Of a stretch of DNA of 7,606 nucleotides, positions 1 through 6,510 are shown piece after piece. The stretch's first letter is position 1, and every line of letters begins with the position of its first letter. The notes under the pieces are model-generated. The model saw nothing but the letters and a program-made list of their open reading frames with translations, was not told the DNA's origin and did not search any database. Location: the NCBI GenBank assembly GCA_023457875.1, contig JAEXBC010000219.1, forward strand, positions 1 to 7,606, given 5' to 3'. A program made the position numbers and the translations under genes. Source of the DNA: Bacillota bacterium (GTDB lineage Bacteria; Bacillota; Clostridia; Lachnospirales; Cellulosilyticaceae).

Positions 1-326
1 TCACCACCTATCTCTACGATGCAGAAAACAACCGAATAGGCGAAATCACCAACGGAGAAAAAACAAGCTATGTCGTAGACACCACCAGTAGTGAGCTTTC
101 AAGAGTGTTAGTAGAAAAGAAAGGCGAAAAAGTACGCCAATACATCTACGGCTTAGGTTTAATCATGCACGTAGAAGGCGGCGAATATGCAACCTACCAC
201 TTTGACAATAGAGGCAGCACAGTAGCCATCACCAACAAGTCAGCAACCACAGTATCTACCTATACCTACGGCCCTTATGGAGAATTACTCGATGAAATTA
301 AAAAAGCTGTCATCGAATCATTGTGA
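1..326 (+). CDS. RHS/YD-repeat protein, 3' end only, apparently truncated
   Basis: The reading frame is open from the left edge (first full codon at base 3) to TGA at 324-326, giving 107 visible residues. Tyr/Asp-rich repeats such as YLYDAENNRIGEIT, YIYGLG and YHFDNRGSTVAITN...YTYGPYGELLDE are typical of the RHS/YD-repeat superfamily, large secreted or surface proteins whose repeats form a shell around a C-terminal toxin. In intact members the GELLDE segment is normally followed by a conserved core end (a RYYDP...GRF-like motif) and then the variable toxin. Here it is followed by only nine residues (IKKAVIESL) and a stop, with those last codons lying inside a terminator hairpin. I infer a truncated or recombined gene, or an orphan remnant. 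C-rich codons (ACC, TAC, ATC) contrast with the AT-rich codons of the neighbours. The family call is firm. Whether the protein still works cannot be told without the 5' part. Confidence 0.85.
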   Translation, partial: TTYLYDAENNRIGEITNGEKTSYVVDTTSSELSRVLVEKKGEKVRQYIYGLGLIMHVEGGEYATYHFDNRGSTVAITNKSATTVSTYTYGPYGELLDEIKKAVIESL

Positions 327-339
327 TGACAGCTTTTTT
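300..339. terminator. Bidirectional rho-independent terminator between RHS and FAD-Rieske genes
   Basis: A perfect 15-bp stem (300-314 with 325-339) closes a 10-nt loop. The arms are AAAAAAGCTGTCATC and its exact complement, so there is a T6 run at 334-339 for plus-strand transcripts and a complementary A6 at 300-305 that gives a U-run on the minus strand. It lies between two convergent genes and can stop both. Its left arm and loop encode the last residues of the RHS frame, whose stop codon overlaps the right arm. Confidence 0.9.
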
Positions 340-365
340 GACATTACGGATAGGATTTTTCACAA

Positions 366-1667
366 TCAGCTATTTTCAATACTTTTCTTTGAGGGGTTAT
401 CAATAAGTTTACCGTTTTTATCAAATCTTGAGCCGTGGCAAGGGCAGTCCCAAGTATGCTCAATTGGATTCCATTTCAGTGCACAGCCCATATGCGGACA
501 TCTTTTTAGGGTGGGGGTAAGAAGATTGAGTGTAGCTGTGAAAGCATTTACTAGAAGCTGTGGCTTCATTATACTTCTATGTGGTGAGAACACCTGGGCA
601 AAATCATTTCTTTTCCCAACCACCATGTCAGAAAGAATCATAGCAGCTACCATCGATGAAGTCATTCCCCATTTATTAAAGCCAGATGCAACATACATAT
701 CATGAGTGTTTTTTGAATAGTGACCAATATAAGGAACACCATCAAGGCTCATGCAGTCCTGCGTTGCCCAATAATACTTTTCAACAGAATGAGGGTAATA
801 TTTTTTTGCGAAGCTTCGTAGTTCCTGCCAAGCTCCGCCCTTTTTGCCTGTTCTGTGATCTCCGCCACCTATTAATAGCCTATTGTCATAGTTTCTGAAG
901 GACATACCCTTTTCTGCCTCATCAACATACATACCCTTGACATCTGGCGCATTTTGCAAAGCAATAGCATAGGAACGGTGCTGATAAAGCTTGAGATAAT
1001 AGCTTCCATGCGTATTGATGAACGGAAAATGTGTGGCAACAATAATTTTTTTAGCGGTTATATTGCCTTTATCAGTTTTAGCGGTGTTATTCTCAACTTT
1101 TTTTACAAAGGTATTTTCATAGATATTAAGCCCAGAACATATTGCGTGGATGAATTGAAGCGGATTAAACTGTGCTTGTCCCTTAAACTTGATGGCACCA
1201 TTTATTTCAAACGGAAGTGGAATATTTTCTTGAAATTCCGCAATAAACCCAAGTTTCTCCACTGCACGGAGCTCCTTATCAATTTTCTCTCTATTGTTAA
1301 GGGTATACACATAAGCGTCTTTTTCCTCAAAGCCACAGGAGATATTTGTGCAAAGCTGCCGATATTTTTGAAGAGCAAGCTCATTAGCTTCAAGATACAT
1401 TTTAGCTTTTTCAACACCTGCATTCTTAATGAGCTTATCATAAATCAAACCATGCTGTGAGGTGATTTTTGCAGTTGTATTTTTGGTAATGCCTGAGCCG
1501 ATTCGATTTGCTTCAACAAGTACATAATTTACTCCTGCTTGCTTCAGAAAATAGGCGCATAACAGACCTGCCATACCACCGCCAATTACAAGAATATCTG
1601 TCTTCAAATCTTCTTCAAGAGTTTTAAACCTAGGGAGTCTTACGCTGTCTGACCATACGGATTTCAT
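366..1667 (-). CDS. FAD-dependent oxidoreductase with C-terminal Rieske [2Fe-2S] domain (YhfW-like)
   Basis: This is a 433-residue protein when started at ATG 1665-1667, where AGGAG (1676-1680 on the minus strand) sits 8 nt upstream. The frame stays open for 52 more codons, but that extension precedes the dinucleotide fold and lacks domain character. The N-terminus has the Rossmann motif GGGMAG (residues 29-34) after a beta strand (DILVI), with the ribose-binding acid at E52 (YVLVEA), as in the DAO/glycine-oxidase-like FAD family. The C-terminus carries a Rieske motif: ligands C390 and H392 (RCPHMGC) and C408 and H411 (CPCHGS), with C395 and C410 placed to form the usual disulfide. The architecture resembles Bacillus YhfW, which from memory is somewhat longer. 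It is probably cytoplasmic, as no signal peptide or membrane helix is visible, and moves electrons between a substrate oxidised at the flavin and the iron-sulfur cluster. Substrate and redox partner are unknown. It is a single-gene unit ending at the shared terminator. Confidence 0.93.
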   Translation of the reverse strand: MKSVWSDSVRLPRFKTLEEDLKTDILVIGGGMAGLLCAYFLKQAGVNYVLVEANRIGSGITKNTTAKITSQHGLIYDKLIKNAGVEKAKMYLEANELALQKYRQLCTNISCGFEEKDAYVYTLNNREKIDKELRAVEKLGFIAEFQENIPLPFEINGAIKFKGQAQFNPLQFIHAICSGLNIYENTFVKKVENNTAKTDKGNITAKKIIVATHFPFINTHGSYYLKLYQHRSYAIALQNAPDVKGMYVDEAEKGMSFRNYDNRLLIGGGDHRTGKKGGAWQELRSFAKKYYPHSVEKYYWATQDCMSLDGVPYIGHYSKNTHDMYVASGFNKWGMTSSMVAAMILSDMVVGKRNDFAQVFSPHRSIMKPQLLVNAFTATLNLLTPTLKRCPHMGCALKWNPIEHTWDCPCHGSRFDKNGKLIDNPSKKSIENS

Positions 1668-1849
1668 GTAAATGTCTCCTTTTTGGATTTTGTATTCATC
1701 TGTTGGATTTTTATAAATAATAACGTTAGTATTATCCCTTTTTTCAACTTTTATTAATTCAATATCACGCCTATCAGAAAGGACACAGACTATTTTTTTA
1801 AGAGGATAAATTTGCATGATCACTTGTGCATTTTATTTGAGATTTCAAA

Positions 1850-1878
1850 TTGACAGTGTGAGTAATTAGTGATATGGT
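1850..1878 (+). promoter_or_regulatory. Promoter upstream of the small ORF and acetyltransferase gene
   Basis: A perfect -35 box TTGACA (1850-1855) lies 17 bp from TATGGT (1873-1878), which is preceded by TGA (1870-1872), an extended -10. This matches a sigma-A-type promoter. It points toward the small frame at 1938 and the acetyltransferase at 2135. Confidence 0.65.
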
Positions 1879-1937
1879 AATATTCATAATTTTTTTAAAG
1901 GGAAGGGTTGCCTTATTACCATTATGGGGGTGAAGTA

Positions 1938-2098
1938 ATGAGGATAAAGAAGTTCAGTGGGTGAGAAAAGCAAGATGGGTAAATGATATGACATTTGGTT
2001 TTATAAGTGATAGTATGGGATTAGAAATGGCTAAAAGAGCAGCAAAACGCATGGAGTATGTTTGGAATAATAATAAGGATCATGCTCCATTTTGTTAA
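1938..2098 (+). pseudogene. Small unrecognised ORF, apparently frameshifted near its start
   Basis: ATG 1938 has an excellent ribosome binding site (GGGGGTGA, 1926-1933) and a promoter upstream, but its frame ends after eight codons (TGA 1962-1964). The frame beginning AGT AAT GAG at 1934 is open to TAA 2096-2098. It encodes about 50 residues of protein-like sequence, including VQWVRKARWVND, MTFGFISDSMGLEMAKRA and a C-terminal HAPFC. Adding one base just after the ATG would join the two and give a roughly 53-residue product. I therefore read this as a one-base deletion, a sequencing error, or less likely a recoding site. The only unshifted starts are GTG 1961 (45 codons) and ATG 1988 (36 codons), neither with a convincing ribosome binding site. 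I do not recognise the family. No signal peptide or membrane helix is evident. The acetyltransferase starts 36 bp downstream and may be co-transcribed. Confidence 0.4.
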
Positions 2099-2100
2099 GT

Positions 2101-2109
2101 TGATACAAT
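2101..2109 (+). promoter_or_regulatory. Possible extended -10 promoter for the acetyltransferase
   Basis: TGATACAAT is a TGn-extended -10 (TACAAT, 2104-2109) with no good -35 box at 16-18 bp upstream. It would start transcription just before the ribosome binding site at 2121-2127. It overlaps the very end of the preceding small frame, so it is only a candidate. Confidence 0.3.
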
Positions 2110-2134
2110 CTATTCATTTTGGGAGGGATGTATA

Positions 2135-2620
2135 ATGAGTATAAGTTTTGATAAAGTAAGTCCTACAATGTTTGATGAGTGTGCAAAAATTATTAGGGAC
2201 TCATTTATCACTGTTGCAAATGATTTTGATTTGACAAAAGAAAATGCACCTACAAATCCTGCATTTATTGAAGTAGATGCACTGAATAAAATGTATGAGA
2301 AGAACATTGATATGTTTATAGTTGCAAAGAAGGATGCTTATATTGGTTTTGTTGCCATAGAAAAAGCTAATGATGAAATGTACTATATGGAAAAGTTAGC
2401 CACAGTTCCAGAATACAGGCATAAGGGCTATGGAAAAAGGATGATGGATTTTGTGGTGAGCTATGTAAAAGATAGAGAGGGTAAAAAGATTTCTATTGGT
2501 ATTATTAATGAAAACGAAGTTTTAAAAAAATGGTATCTAAGCTATGGATTTGTAGAAAAAGAGATCAAAGTGTTCAACCACTTGCCATTTACCGTATGCC
2601 TTATGGAAATGAAGATTTAA
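2135..2620 (+). CDS. GNAT-family N-acetyltransferase
   Basis: A 161-residue protein, normal length for a single GNAT domain. Such enzymes transfer an acetyl group from acetyl-CoA to an amine on a small molecule, peptide or protein. Motif A is clear: the strand YYMEKLATVPEYR leads into R95-H-K-G98-Y-G100-K, the R/Q-x-x-G-x-G/A pyrophosphate-binding loop for acetyl-CoA, followed by helix MMDFVVSYVKD. Motif B is visible as VLKKWYLSYGFVEKE (about residues 136-150), with the usual aromatic WY and GF pair. The start is fixed by GGGAGGG (2121-2127), 7 nt before the ATG. The N-terminal 60 residues show no second domain and the substrate cannot be predicted. It follows the small frameshifted ORF and is probably driven by the 1850 promoter or the weak 2101 one. 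Confidence 0.92.
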   Translation: MSISFDKVSPTMFDECAKIIRDSFITVANDFDLTKENAPTNPAFIEVDALNKMYEKNIDMFIVAKKDAYIGFVAIEKANDEMYYMEKLATVPEYRHKGYGKRMMDFVVSYVKDREGKKISIGIINENEVLKKWYLSYGFVEKEIKVFNHLPFTVCLMEMKI

Positions 2621-2722
2621 CCCTCACAACGTCCTTTATGCTAAAAAGGCAATATTGCTATTAGAAAAATGATGCATATTACGAAATAAAAGCAAAAGCA
2701 AATACCGTATGCAAGCTAATAT

Positions 2723-2773
2723 AGAGGTGAGAGGCTCTGGCTGTCCGAAGGATAGTCAGAGCCTCTCACCTTT
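2723..2773. terminator. Strong stem-loop between convergent genes, terminator-like without a good T tract
   Basis: Arms 2725-2745 and 2751-2771 pair over 21 bp with two G-U pairs around the loop CGAAG. A G-U pair and an A-T pair extend the stem to 2723-2773. It lies between the ends of the acetyltransferase (plus) and the YtaF-like gene (minus), where a bidirectional terminator is expected. Only three T residues follow on the plus strand (TTTCCC), and the minus-strand exit is AT-rich but mixed. Termination is therefore likely but not textbook, and an intergenic repeat element is an alternative. The rest of 2621-2855 shows nothing else I can name. Confidence 0.55.
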
Positions 2774-2855
2774 CCCAGAATCTGATACCGCATTCCTATA
2801 GTTTCTAAGAGCCCATACCTCTCACAGGCAAGTACTTTCCCGATCAGCCCAAAGT

Positions 2856-3479
2856 CTAAACAAGTTTAAAGAAAGCCAGTAGAATTAAAATAACCCCACT
2901 TAACCAAGAAAGATCCACATTAGCTTTCTTAGCACATATATTCCCCACCATAGCCCCAAGAAAAATGGCAAGGGAGTTTAGCACAATACATAAAAGGATA
3001 ATTTGCATCAAGTTAATCGTTGCTAAAGCCACTCCAAAACCAATGATTAAGCTATCCAGAGAAAGAGCAATGCCTAAATAGATGGCTTCCTTAGTACTTA
3101 AAGACTTAGATTGGTCTACATCTGCAAGTGTAGCATCCATATATACGTTTAAAACAAGTTTAAAATTGAGTAATGAAAGCTCGATGTTTTCTGGAGAAAC
3201 CGCTTTCTTATTTAAATAGCTTTTTAGAAGTCCCTCAAATAAGCGCATAAATCCTAGTAAAAATAAAATGCAAAAGCAAATAGCAGTTGTTAGATGAACA
3301 GGAATAAATCCCTTTATGATTGAACCAATACCAATTGAAAAAGCAAGAAATAAAGTTGAAATACCAGTTAATATAATGCCTGAGGTCACAGGTATTTTAA
3401 TTTTATTTGTACCATATGCAAAGCTAGCTGCACAGGCGTCAATACATAGCGAGATGACAAGTAAAATAGATTCTAACAT
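2856..3479 (-). CDS. ytaF: YtaF/MntP-family membrane protein
   Basis: A polytopic membrane protein of 207 residues with about six hydrophobic segments in two related halves. Each half has an Asp-containing helix motif: LCIDACAASFAYG near the N-terminus and ALSLDSLIIGFGVAL in the second half. These pairs are the hallmark of the MntP/YtaF family. MntP members export manganese. Members annotated YtaF are linked to sporulation in Bacillus, and the length and the basic patch after the first helix (YGTNKIKIP) fit YtaF better. The charged central loop (about residues 90-130) separates the halves. I start at ATG 3477-3479, which has GGAG (3489-3492 on the minus strand) 9 nt upstream. A TTG five codons earlier overlaps that ribosome binding site and is unlikely. 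It is divergent from dnaX, about 206 bp apart. The exact transported ion, if any, is unknown. Confidence 0.82.
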   Translation of the reverse strand: MLESILLVISLCIDACAASFAYGTNKIKIPVTSGIILTGISTLFLAFSIGIGSIIKGFIPVHLTTAICFCILFLLGFMRLFEGLLKSYLNKKAVSPENIELSLLNFKLVLNVYMDATLADVDQSKSLSTKEAIYLGIALSLDSLIIGFGVALATINLMQIILLCIVLNSLAIFLGAMVGNICAKKANVDLSWLSGVILILLAFFKLV

Positions 3480-3623
3480 AGTAGTTAACTCCAAAATTAA
3501 AGTGTTACCCTTATAGTTTATGGAAAAAAACGCAAAAGGAAACTTGGCTTAGCTTCATTTTGTCTTTTAAGTTCAAGTAAGGGTGCTTTTGTATCAAGGA
3601 GTGTACTAGAAGAGTGGGATTTG

Positions 3624-3632
3624 TGGTATAAT
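3624..3632 (+). promoter_or_regulatory. Extended -10 promoter of the dnaX operon
   Basis: TGGTATAAT combines a perfect TATAAT (3627-3632) with the TGn extension. No -35 box close to TTGACA lies 16-18 bp upstream, so the extended -10 probably does most of the work. The predicted start near 3639 leaves a leader of about 47 nt before dnaX. Confidence 0.7.
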
Positions 3633-3685
3633 ATAGAAGTACAGTAAGAAGCAGAAATGACTATGATTAGCAGAAAGGAAATAAC

Positions 3686-5299
3686 ATGAGTTACTTAGCT
3701 TTATATAGAAAGTATAGACCCTATACTTTTGAGGGTGTAGTGGGTCAAGAACATATTGTACGGACACTTACAAATCAAGTTATATCTGGACGTGTGGCTC
3801 ATGCTTACCTTTTTTCAGGAAGTAGAGGAACAGGAAAAACGTCTATCGCAAAGATTTTTGCTAGAGCAGTCAACTGCGAAAACGTGGTAAATGGCTCAGC
3901 TTGTGGCGTATGCGATACGTGTCAAAAAGCCAATAATGGTTCTTCCATGAATATTATTGAAATAGATGCGGCATCTCATAACGGCGTAGATAATATTAGA
4001 GAGATTAATGAAGAGGTAAAGTATACACCTGCAGTCGGTAAATATAAGGTTTATATTATTGATGAGGTACATATGCTTTCTACTGGTGCCTTTAACGCGC
4101 TTTTAAAAACCTTAGAGGAACCACCCGCCCATGTTATCTTTATTTTAGCCACCACAGATCCACAAAAAATACCTGTTACTATTTTATCAAGATGCCAACG
4201 CTTTGACTTTAAGAGAATCTCTGCAAGAGAAATTCAGCAGTGTCTTGCTAGTTATATGGAAAAGGAAAATATTGATATCGAAGAAAAAGCCCTCGCCTAT
4301 ATTGCGAGATTGGCTGATGGCGGTATGCGTGATGCCCTTAGTATAGTAGAACAAAGTATTTCCTTTTATTTTGGCGAAACCATTACACTGGATAAAGTAC
4401 AGTATTTAGTAGGAGCAGTAGACAGCCATATATTATTTGATATGGTGGAGGCGATCATTTTACAAGATGCCTCTAGAGTACTAGCCTTGTGTGATGAAGT
4501 GAATCGACAAGGAAGAAGCATTAGGCAATTTGCAAGTGATTTGCTGGAGCATAGTCGTAATTTATTGGTTGCAAAGACCACAAATGGTGGAAGTGAAGTC
4601 TTAGACTACAGCATGGAGTATGTGGAAAAGCTTAAAAACCAAGCTGATAAAATAAGCACCAATGAACTGATGAGGTATATCAAGCATTTTGGGAATCTGG
4701 AGTATGAGCTAAGAACGTCAATATCTCCAAGGATTTTATTAGAGGTTGCACTTCTAAGGCTGAGTGAGGTGAAAATGGATGATTCACCCGAGAGTATGCT
4801 CACTAAAGTTCAAATGCTTGAGGAAAAGCTTGAAAAACTGGAGAAAAATGGTGTCAAGGTTTCTGAAGTTAAACAAGTTGTACCTAGCGCCCCTAAGAAA
4901 GAGATTGTGCCAACCAGACTTAGTCAAGCCGTACCACAGGAGGTCAAAGCTCTTAAAAATAGATGGTCTGATATTTTAAATGCACTTGGTACAAATTCAG
5001 CAGCCCGAACAGTATACATGAGCGCCAAGCTGGGCTACATTGAAGGCGATATGCTTTATGTTGTTTATCAAAAGGGCATGGAGGCAGGTGTTAACAAATA
5101 TTTAGATGAACTTATAGAGGTCATTAATCAGCTGGCAGAAAGGCAGGTGCGAGTAAGCACCATATCGGTAGAGGAATATGCTAACAAATGTATGGAGGTT
5201 TATGGCTCAAAACCAAAAGTGACAGAGGAAGTTCAAGATATCTCCAGTCTGCTTCGAAGTGTTCAGTCAAAAATAAACTTTGACATTGAGGTTAAATAA
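3686..5299 (+). CDS. dnaX: DNA polymerase III subunit gamma/tau
   Basis: A 537-residue clamp-loader ATPase that, with delta and delta', opens the beta clamp and places it on primed DNA. The N-terminus is the classical AAA+ module: Walker A GSRGTGKT (residues 45-52), a four-cysteine zinc site (C64, C73, C76, C79), Walker B IIDEVH (124-129), sensor-I region FILATTDP (152-159) and the SRC motif at 168-170 whose R169 acts in trans on the neighbouring subunit. A helical collar follows to about residue 365, then a short charged coiled coil (about 371-390) and a tau-specific C-terminal part that would contact the polymerase. Length is normal for Clostridia. I see no A-AAA-AAG type slippery site, so a separate gamma form is not predicted. 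The ATG has AAAGGA 7-12 nt upstream. It leads the operon with the ybaB-family gene and recR. Confidence 0.98.
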   Translation: MSYLALYRKYRPYTFEGVVGQEHIVRTLTNQVISGRVAHAYLFSGSRGTGKTSIAKIFARAVNCENVVNGSACGVCDTCQKANNGSSMNIIEIDAASHNGVDNIREINEEVKYTPAVGKYKVYIIDEVHMLSTGAFNALLKTLEEPPAHVIFILATTDPQKIPVTILSRCQRFDFKRISAREIQQCLASYMEKENIDIEEKALAYIARLADGGMRDALSIVEQSISFYFGETITLDKVQYLVGAVDSHILFDMVEAIILQDASRVLALCDEVNRQGRSIRQFASDLLEHSRNLLVAKTTNGGSEVLDYSMEYVEKLKNQADKISTNELMRYIKHFGNLEYELRTSISPRILLEVALLRLSEVKMDDSPESMLTKVQMLEEKLEKLEKNGVKVSEVKQVVPSAPKKEIVPTRLSQAVPQEVKALKNRWSDILNALGTNSAARTVYMSAKLGYIEGDMLYVVYQKGMEAGVNKYLDELIEVINQLAERQVRVSTISVEEYANKCMEVYGSKPKVTEEVQDISSLLRSVQSKINFDIEVK

Positions 5300-5354
5300 G
5301 GTAAAATAGCAAATAAAGAATAATTCTATTTAAGAGATGTTTAGGAGGAATAAA

Positions 5355-5684
5355 ATGAAAAATTTTGGTGGAATGCCTAATATGCAACAACTTATGAAGC
5401 AAGCTCAAAAAATGCAAAGACAAATGGAGCAAGCACAAGCTGAGCTTGAAACAAAGGAACTTACTGCAACTAGTGGCGGCGGTATGGTAGAAGTAGTCAT
5501 CACAGGGAAAAAGGAAATCAAATTCATTAGGATTAATAAGGATGTAGTCGATCCAGATGATGTTGAGACATTAGAGGATTTGGTATTGGTAGCTGTGAAT
5601 GAAGCAATACGCCAAGCTGACGAGCTGAGCCAAAAGGAAATGGGTAAACTTACGGGCGGAATGCCAACTGGAGGTTTATTCTAG
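5355..5684 (+). CDS. YbaB/EbfC family nucleoid-associated protein
   Basis: A 109-residue protein of the YbaB/EbfC family, small dimeric DNA-binding proteins that coat the nucleoid and are almost always encoded between dnaX and recR. Features seen: an N-terminal Met/Gln-rich helix ([22 protein letters not shown], split here as [11 protein letters not shown] then [11 protein letters not shown]), the conserved turn [16 protein letters not shown], then VVDPDD...[13 protein letters not shown] and the Gly/Met-rich tail [14 protein letters not shown]. An ATG at 5337 would add six residues, but AGGAGG (5343-5348) lies within that extension and 6 nt before ATG 5355, which decides the start. The stop TAG overlaps the recR start codon by one base, so the two are translationally linked. 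It lies 55 bp after dnaX with no promoter or terminator between. The B. subtilis equivalent is called yaaK. Confidence 0.97.
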   Translation: MKNFGGMPNMQQLMKQAQKMQRQMEQAQAELETKELTATSGGGMVEVVITGKKEIKFIRINKDVVDPDDVETLEDLVLVAVNEAIRQADELSQKEMGKLTGGMPTGGLF

Positions 5685-6286
5685 TGAGCGGCTATTATGG
5701 CGATAAGATGGTAGCTCTTATTGAGGAGCTATCTCGGTTACCTGGAATAGGTACAAAATCTGCACAACGCCTTGCCTTTCATATTATAAGTCTGCCAATA
5801 GAGAAAGTGGAGCATCTGGCAAGTACATTAGTAGCAGCTAAGCAGCATATTAACTATTGCGAAAAATGTTGTACCATTACAGATGGTAAGCTTTGCCCGA
5901 TTTGTAAGGATCCTAATCGGGCTAACCATCAAATTATGGTGGTTGAAGATCCTAGAGATATGGCGGCTTATGAAAAGACAAAAGAATTTAAAGGGCTTTA
6001 TCATATATTACATGGGGCTATCTCTCCTATGATGGGAGTAGGACCAAGCGATATTAAGATTAAAGAGCTTTTAGAACGTATACAAAAGGAACAAATAGAA
6101 GAAGTGATTCTTGCTACAAATCCTAATATTGAAGGTGAAGCAACTGCTATGTATATTAGTAAGCTGTTAAAGCCATTAGGTATTAAGACGACCCGCATTG
6201 CTCATGGCGTTCCTGTAGGTGGTGACCTAGAGTATGTGGATGAGATCACCTTGACCAGGGCATTAGAGGGAAGAAGAGAAATGTAG
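5684..6286 (+). CDS. recR: Recombination mediator protein RecR
   Basis: A 200-residue RecR, the standard length. With RecO (and RecF) it loads RecA on SSB-coated single-stranded DNA during gap and break repair, acting as a ring-shaped clamp. Domains in order: helix-hairpin-helix [14 protein letters not shown] (residues 19-32), zinc finger with C59, C62, C71 and C74 (YCEKCC...CPIC), Toprim domain starting [14 protein letters not shown] (84-97, acidic E88), and the conserved C-terminal [24 protein letters not shown]. The start is GTG 5684-5686, overlapping the upstream TAG (TAGTG). GGAGG (5670-5674) inside the preceding gene is 9 nt away, and the N-terminus [22 protein letters not shown] (given in part: [13 protein letters not shown]) aligns with clostridial RecR. 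It is the last gene of the dnaX operon, followed by a terminator-like element. Confidence 0.98.
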   Translation: MSGYYGDKMVALIEELSRLPGIGTKSAQRLAFHIISLPIEKVEHLASTLVAAKQHINYCEKCCTITDGKLCPICKDPNRANHQIMVVEDPRDMAAYEKTKEFKGLYHILHGAISPMMGVGPSDIKIKELLERIQKEQIEEVILATNPNIEGEATAMYISKLLKPLGIKTTRIAHGVPVGGDLEYVDEITLTRALEGRREM

Positions 6287-6293
6287 TATCATG

Positions 6294-6396
6294 AAGGACT
6301 GTTGTAAAACTCGATTTAGCTTTTTAATATAGTTCATTCATCAAAGGGTGAATAGTATATTGTATGGCTCGGAGTTAACTTGCAACAGCCTTTTTT
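6294..6396 (+). terminator. Long rod-like hairpin with T6 tract after recR
   Basis: The outer stem pairs GGaCTGTTGTAA (6296-6307) with TTGCAACAGCC (6380-6390), with one bulged A and one G-U pair. It continues as AACTC (6308-6312) with GAGTT (6372-6376) and GA (6313-6314) with TC. An inner AATATA (6326-6331) pairs with TATATT (6356-6361), and ATTCATC (6336-6342) pairs with GGTGAAT (6347-6353) around an AAAG loop. TTTTTT follows directly at 6391-6396, the signature of intrinsic termination. The whole element is about 100 nt, far longer than a usual terminator hairpin, so it could also be a structured RNA or a small palindromic repeat. I match no riboswitch class. Confidence 0.7.
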
Positions 6397-6466
6397 GTTA
6401 AATTCACTTAACTTAAAAAGATATCCACTTATTTGAATTGTTTTTATTTTATCAAAGCCACTTATA

Positions 6467-6475
6467 TGTTATAAT
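6467..6475 (+). promoter_or_regulatory. Extended -10 promoter of the sensor gene
   Basis: TGTTATAAT has a perfect TATAAT (6470-6475) and the TGn extension, 36 bp before the ATG. The -35 position (about 6447-6452) is only T-rich. The predicted start near 6482 gives a leader of about 29 nt, too short for a riboswitch. Confidence 0.65.
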
Positions 6476-6510
6476 ATAAAATACGTAAATCTATAGTAAG
6501 AGGTGGTAAG

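Noticed and set aside
277..705. Plus-strand 142-codon frame opposite the flavoprotein gene
   Set aside because: It lies antisense to the Rieske-encoding end of a clearly conserved gene, starts inside the RHS frame and has no recognisable domain or ribosome binding site.
954..1460. Plus-strand 168-codon frame opposite the flavoprotein gene
   Set aside because: It is the antisense shadow of the FAD domain with low-complexity Phe/Ile/Lys-rich composition and no family features.
3480..3494. TTG start five codons upstream for the YtaF-like gene
   Set aside because: The TTG overlaps the GGAG that serves as ribosome binding site for ATG 3477-3479, so the ATG is the better start.
4830..4970. Programmed frameshift in dnaX giving a short gamma form
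   Set aside because: No A-AAA-AAG type heptamer in frame with a downstream hairpin was seen in the region between the ATPase and tau-specific parts.
5337..5354. Earlier ATG for the YbaB/EbfC gene
   Set aside because: The extension contains the AGGAGG ribosome binding site used by ATG 5355, and homologues begin at the later Met.
6397..6510. Cyclic-di-GMP or other riboswitch before the sensor gene
   Set aside because: The extended -10 promoter at 6467-6475 leaves only about 29 nt of leader, and no conserved riboswitch core is present.
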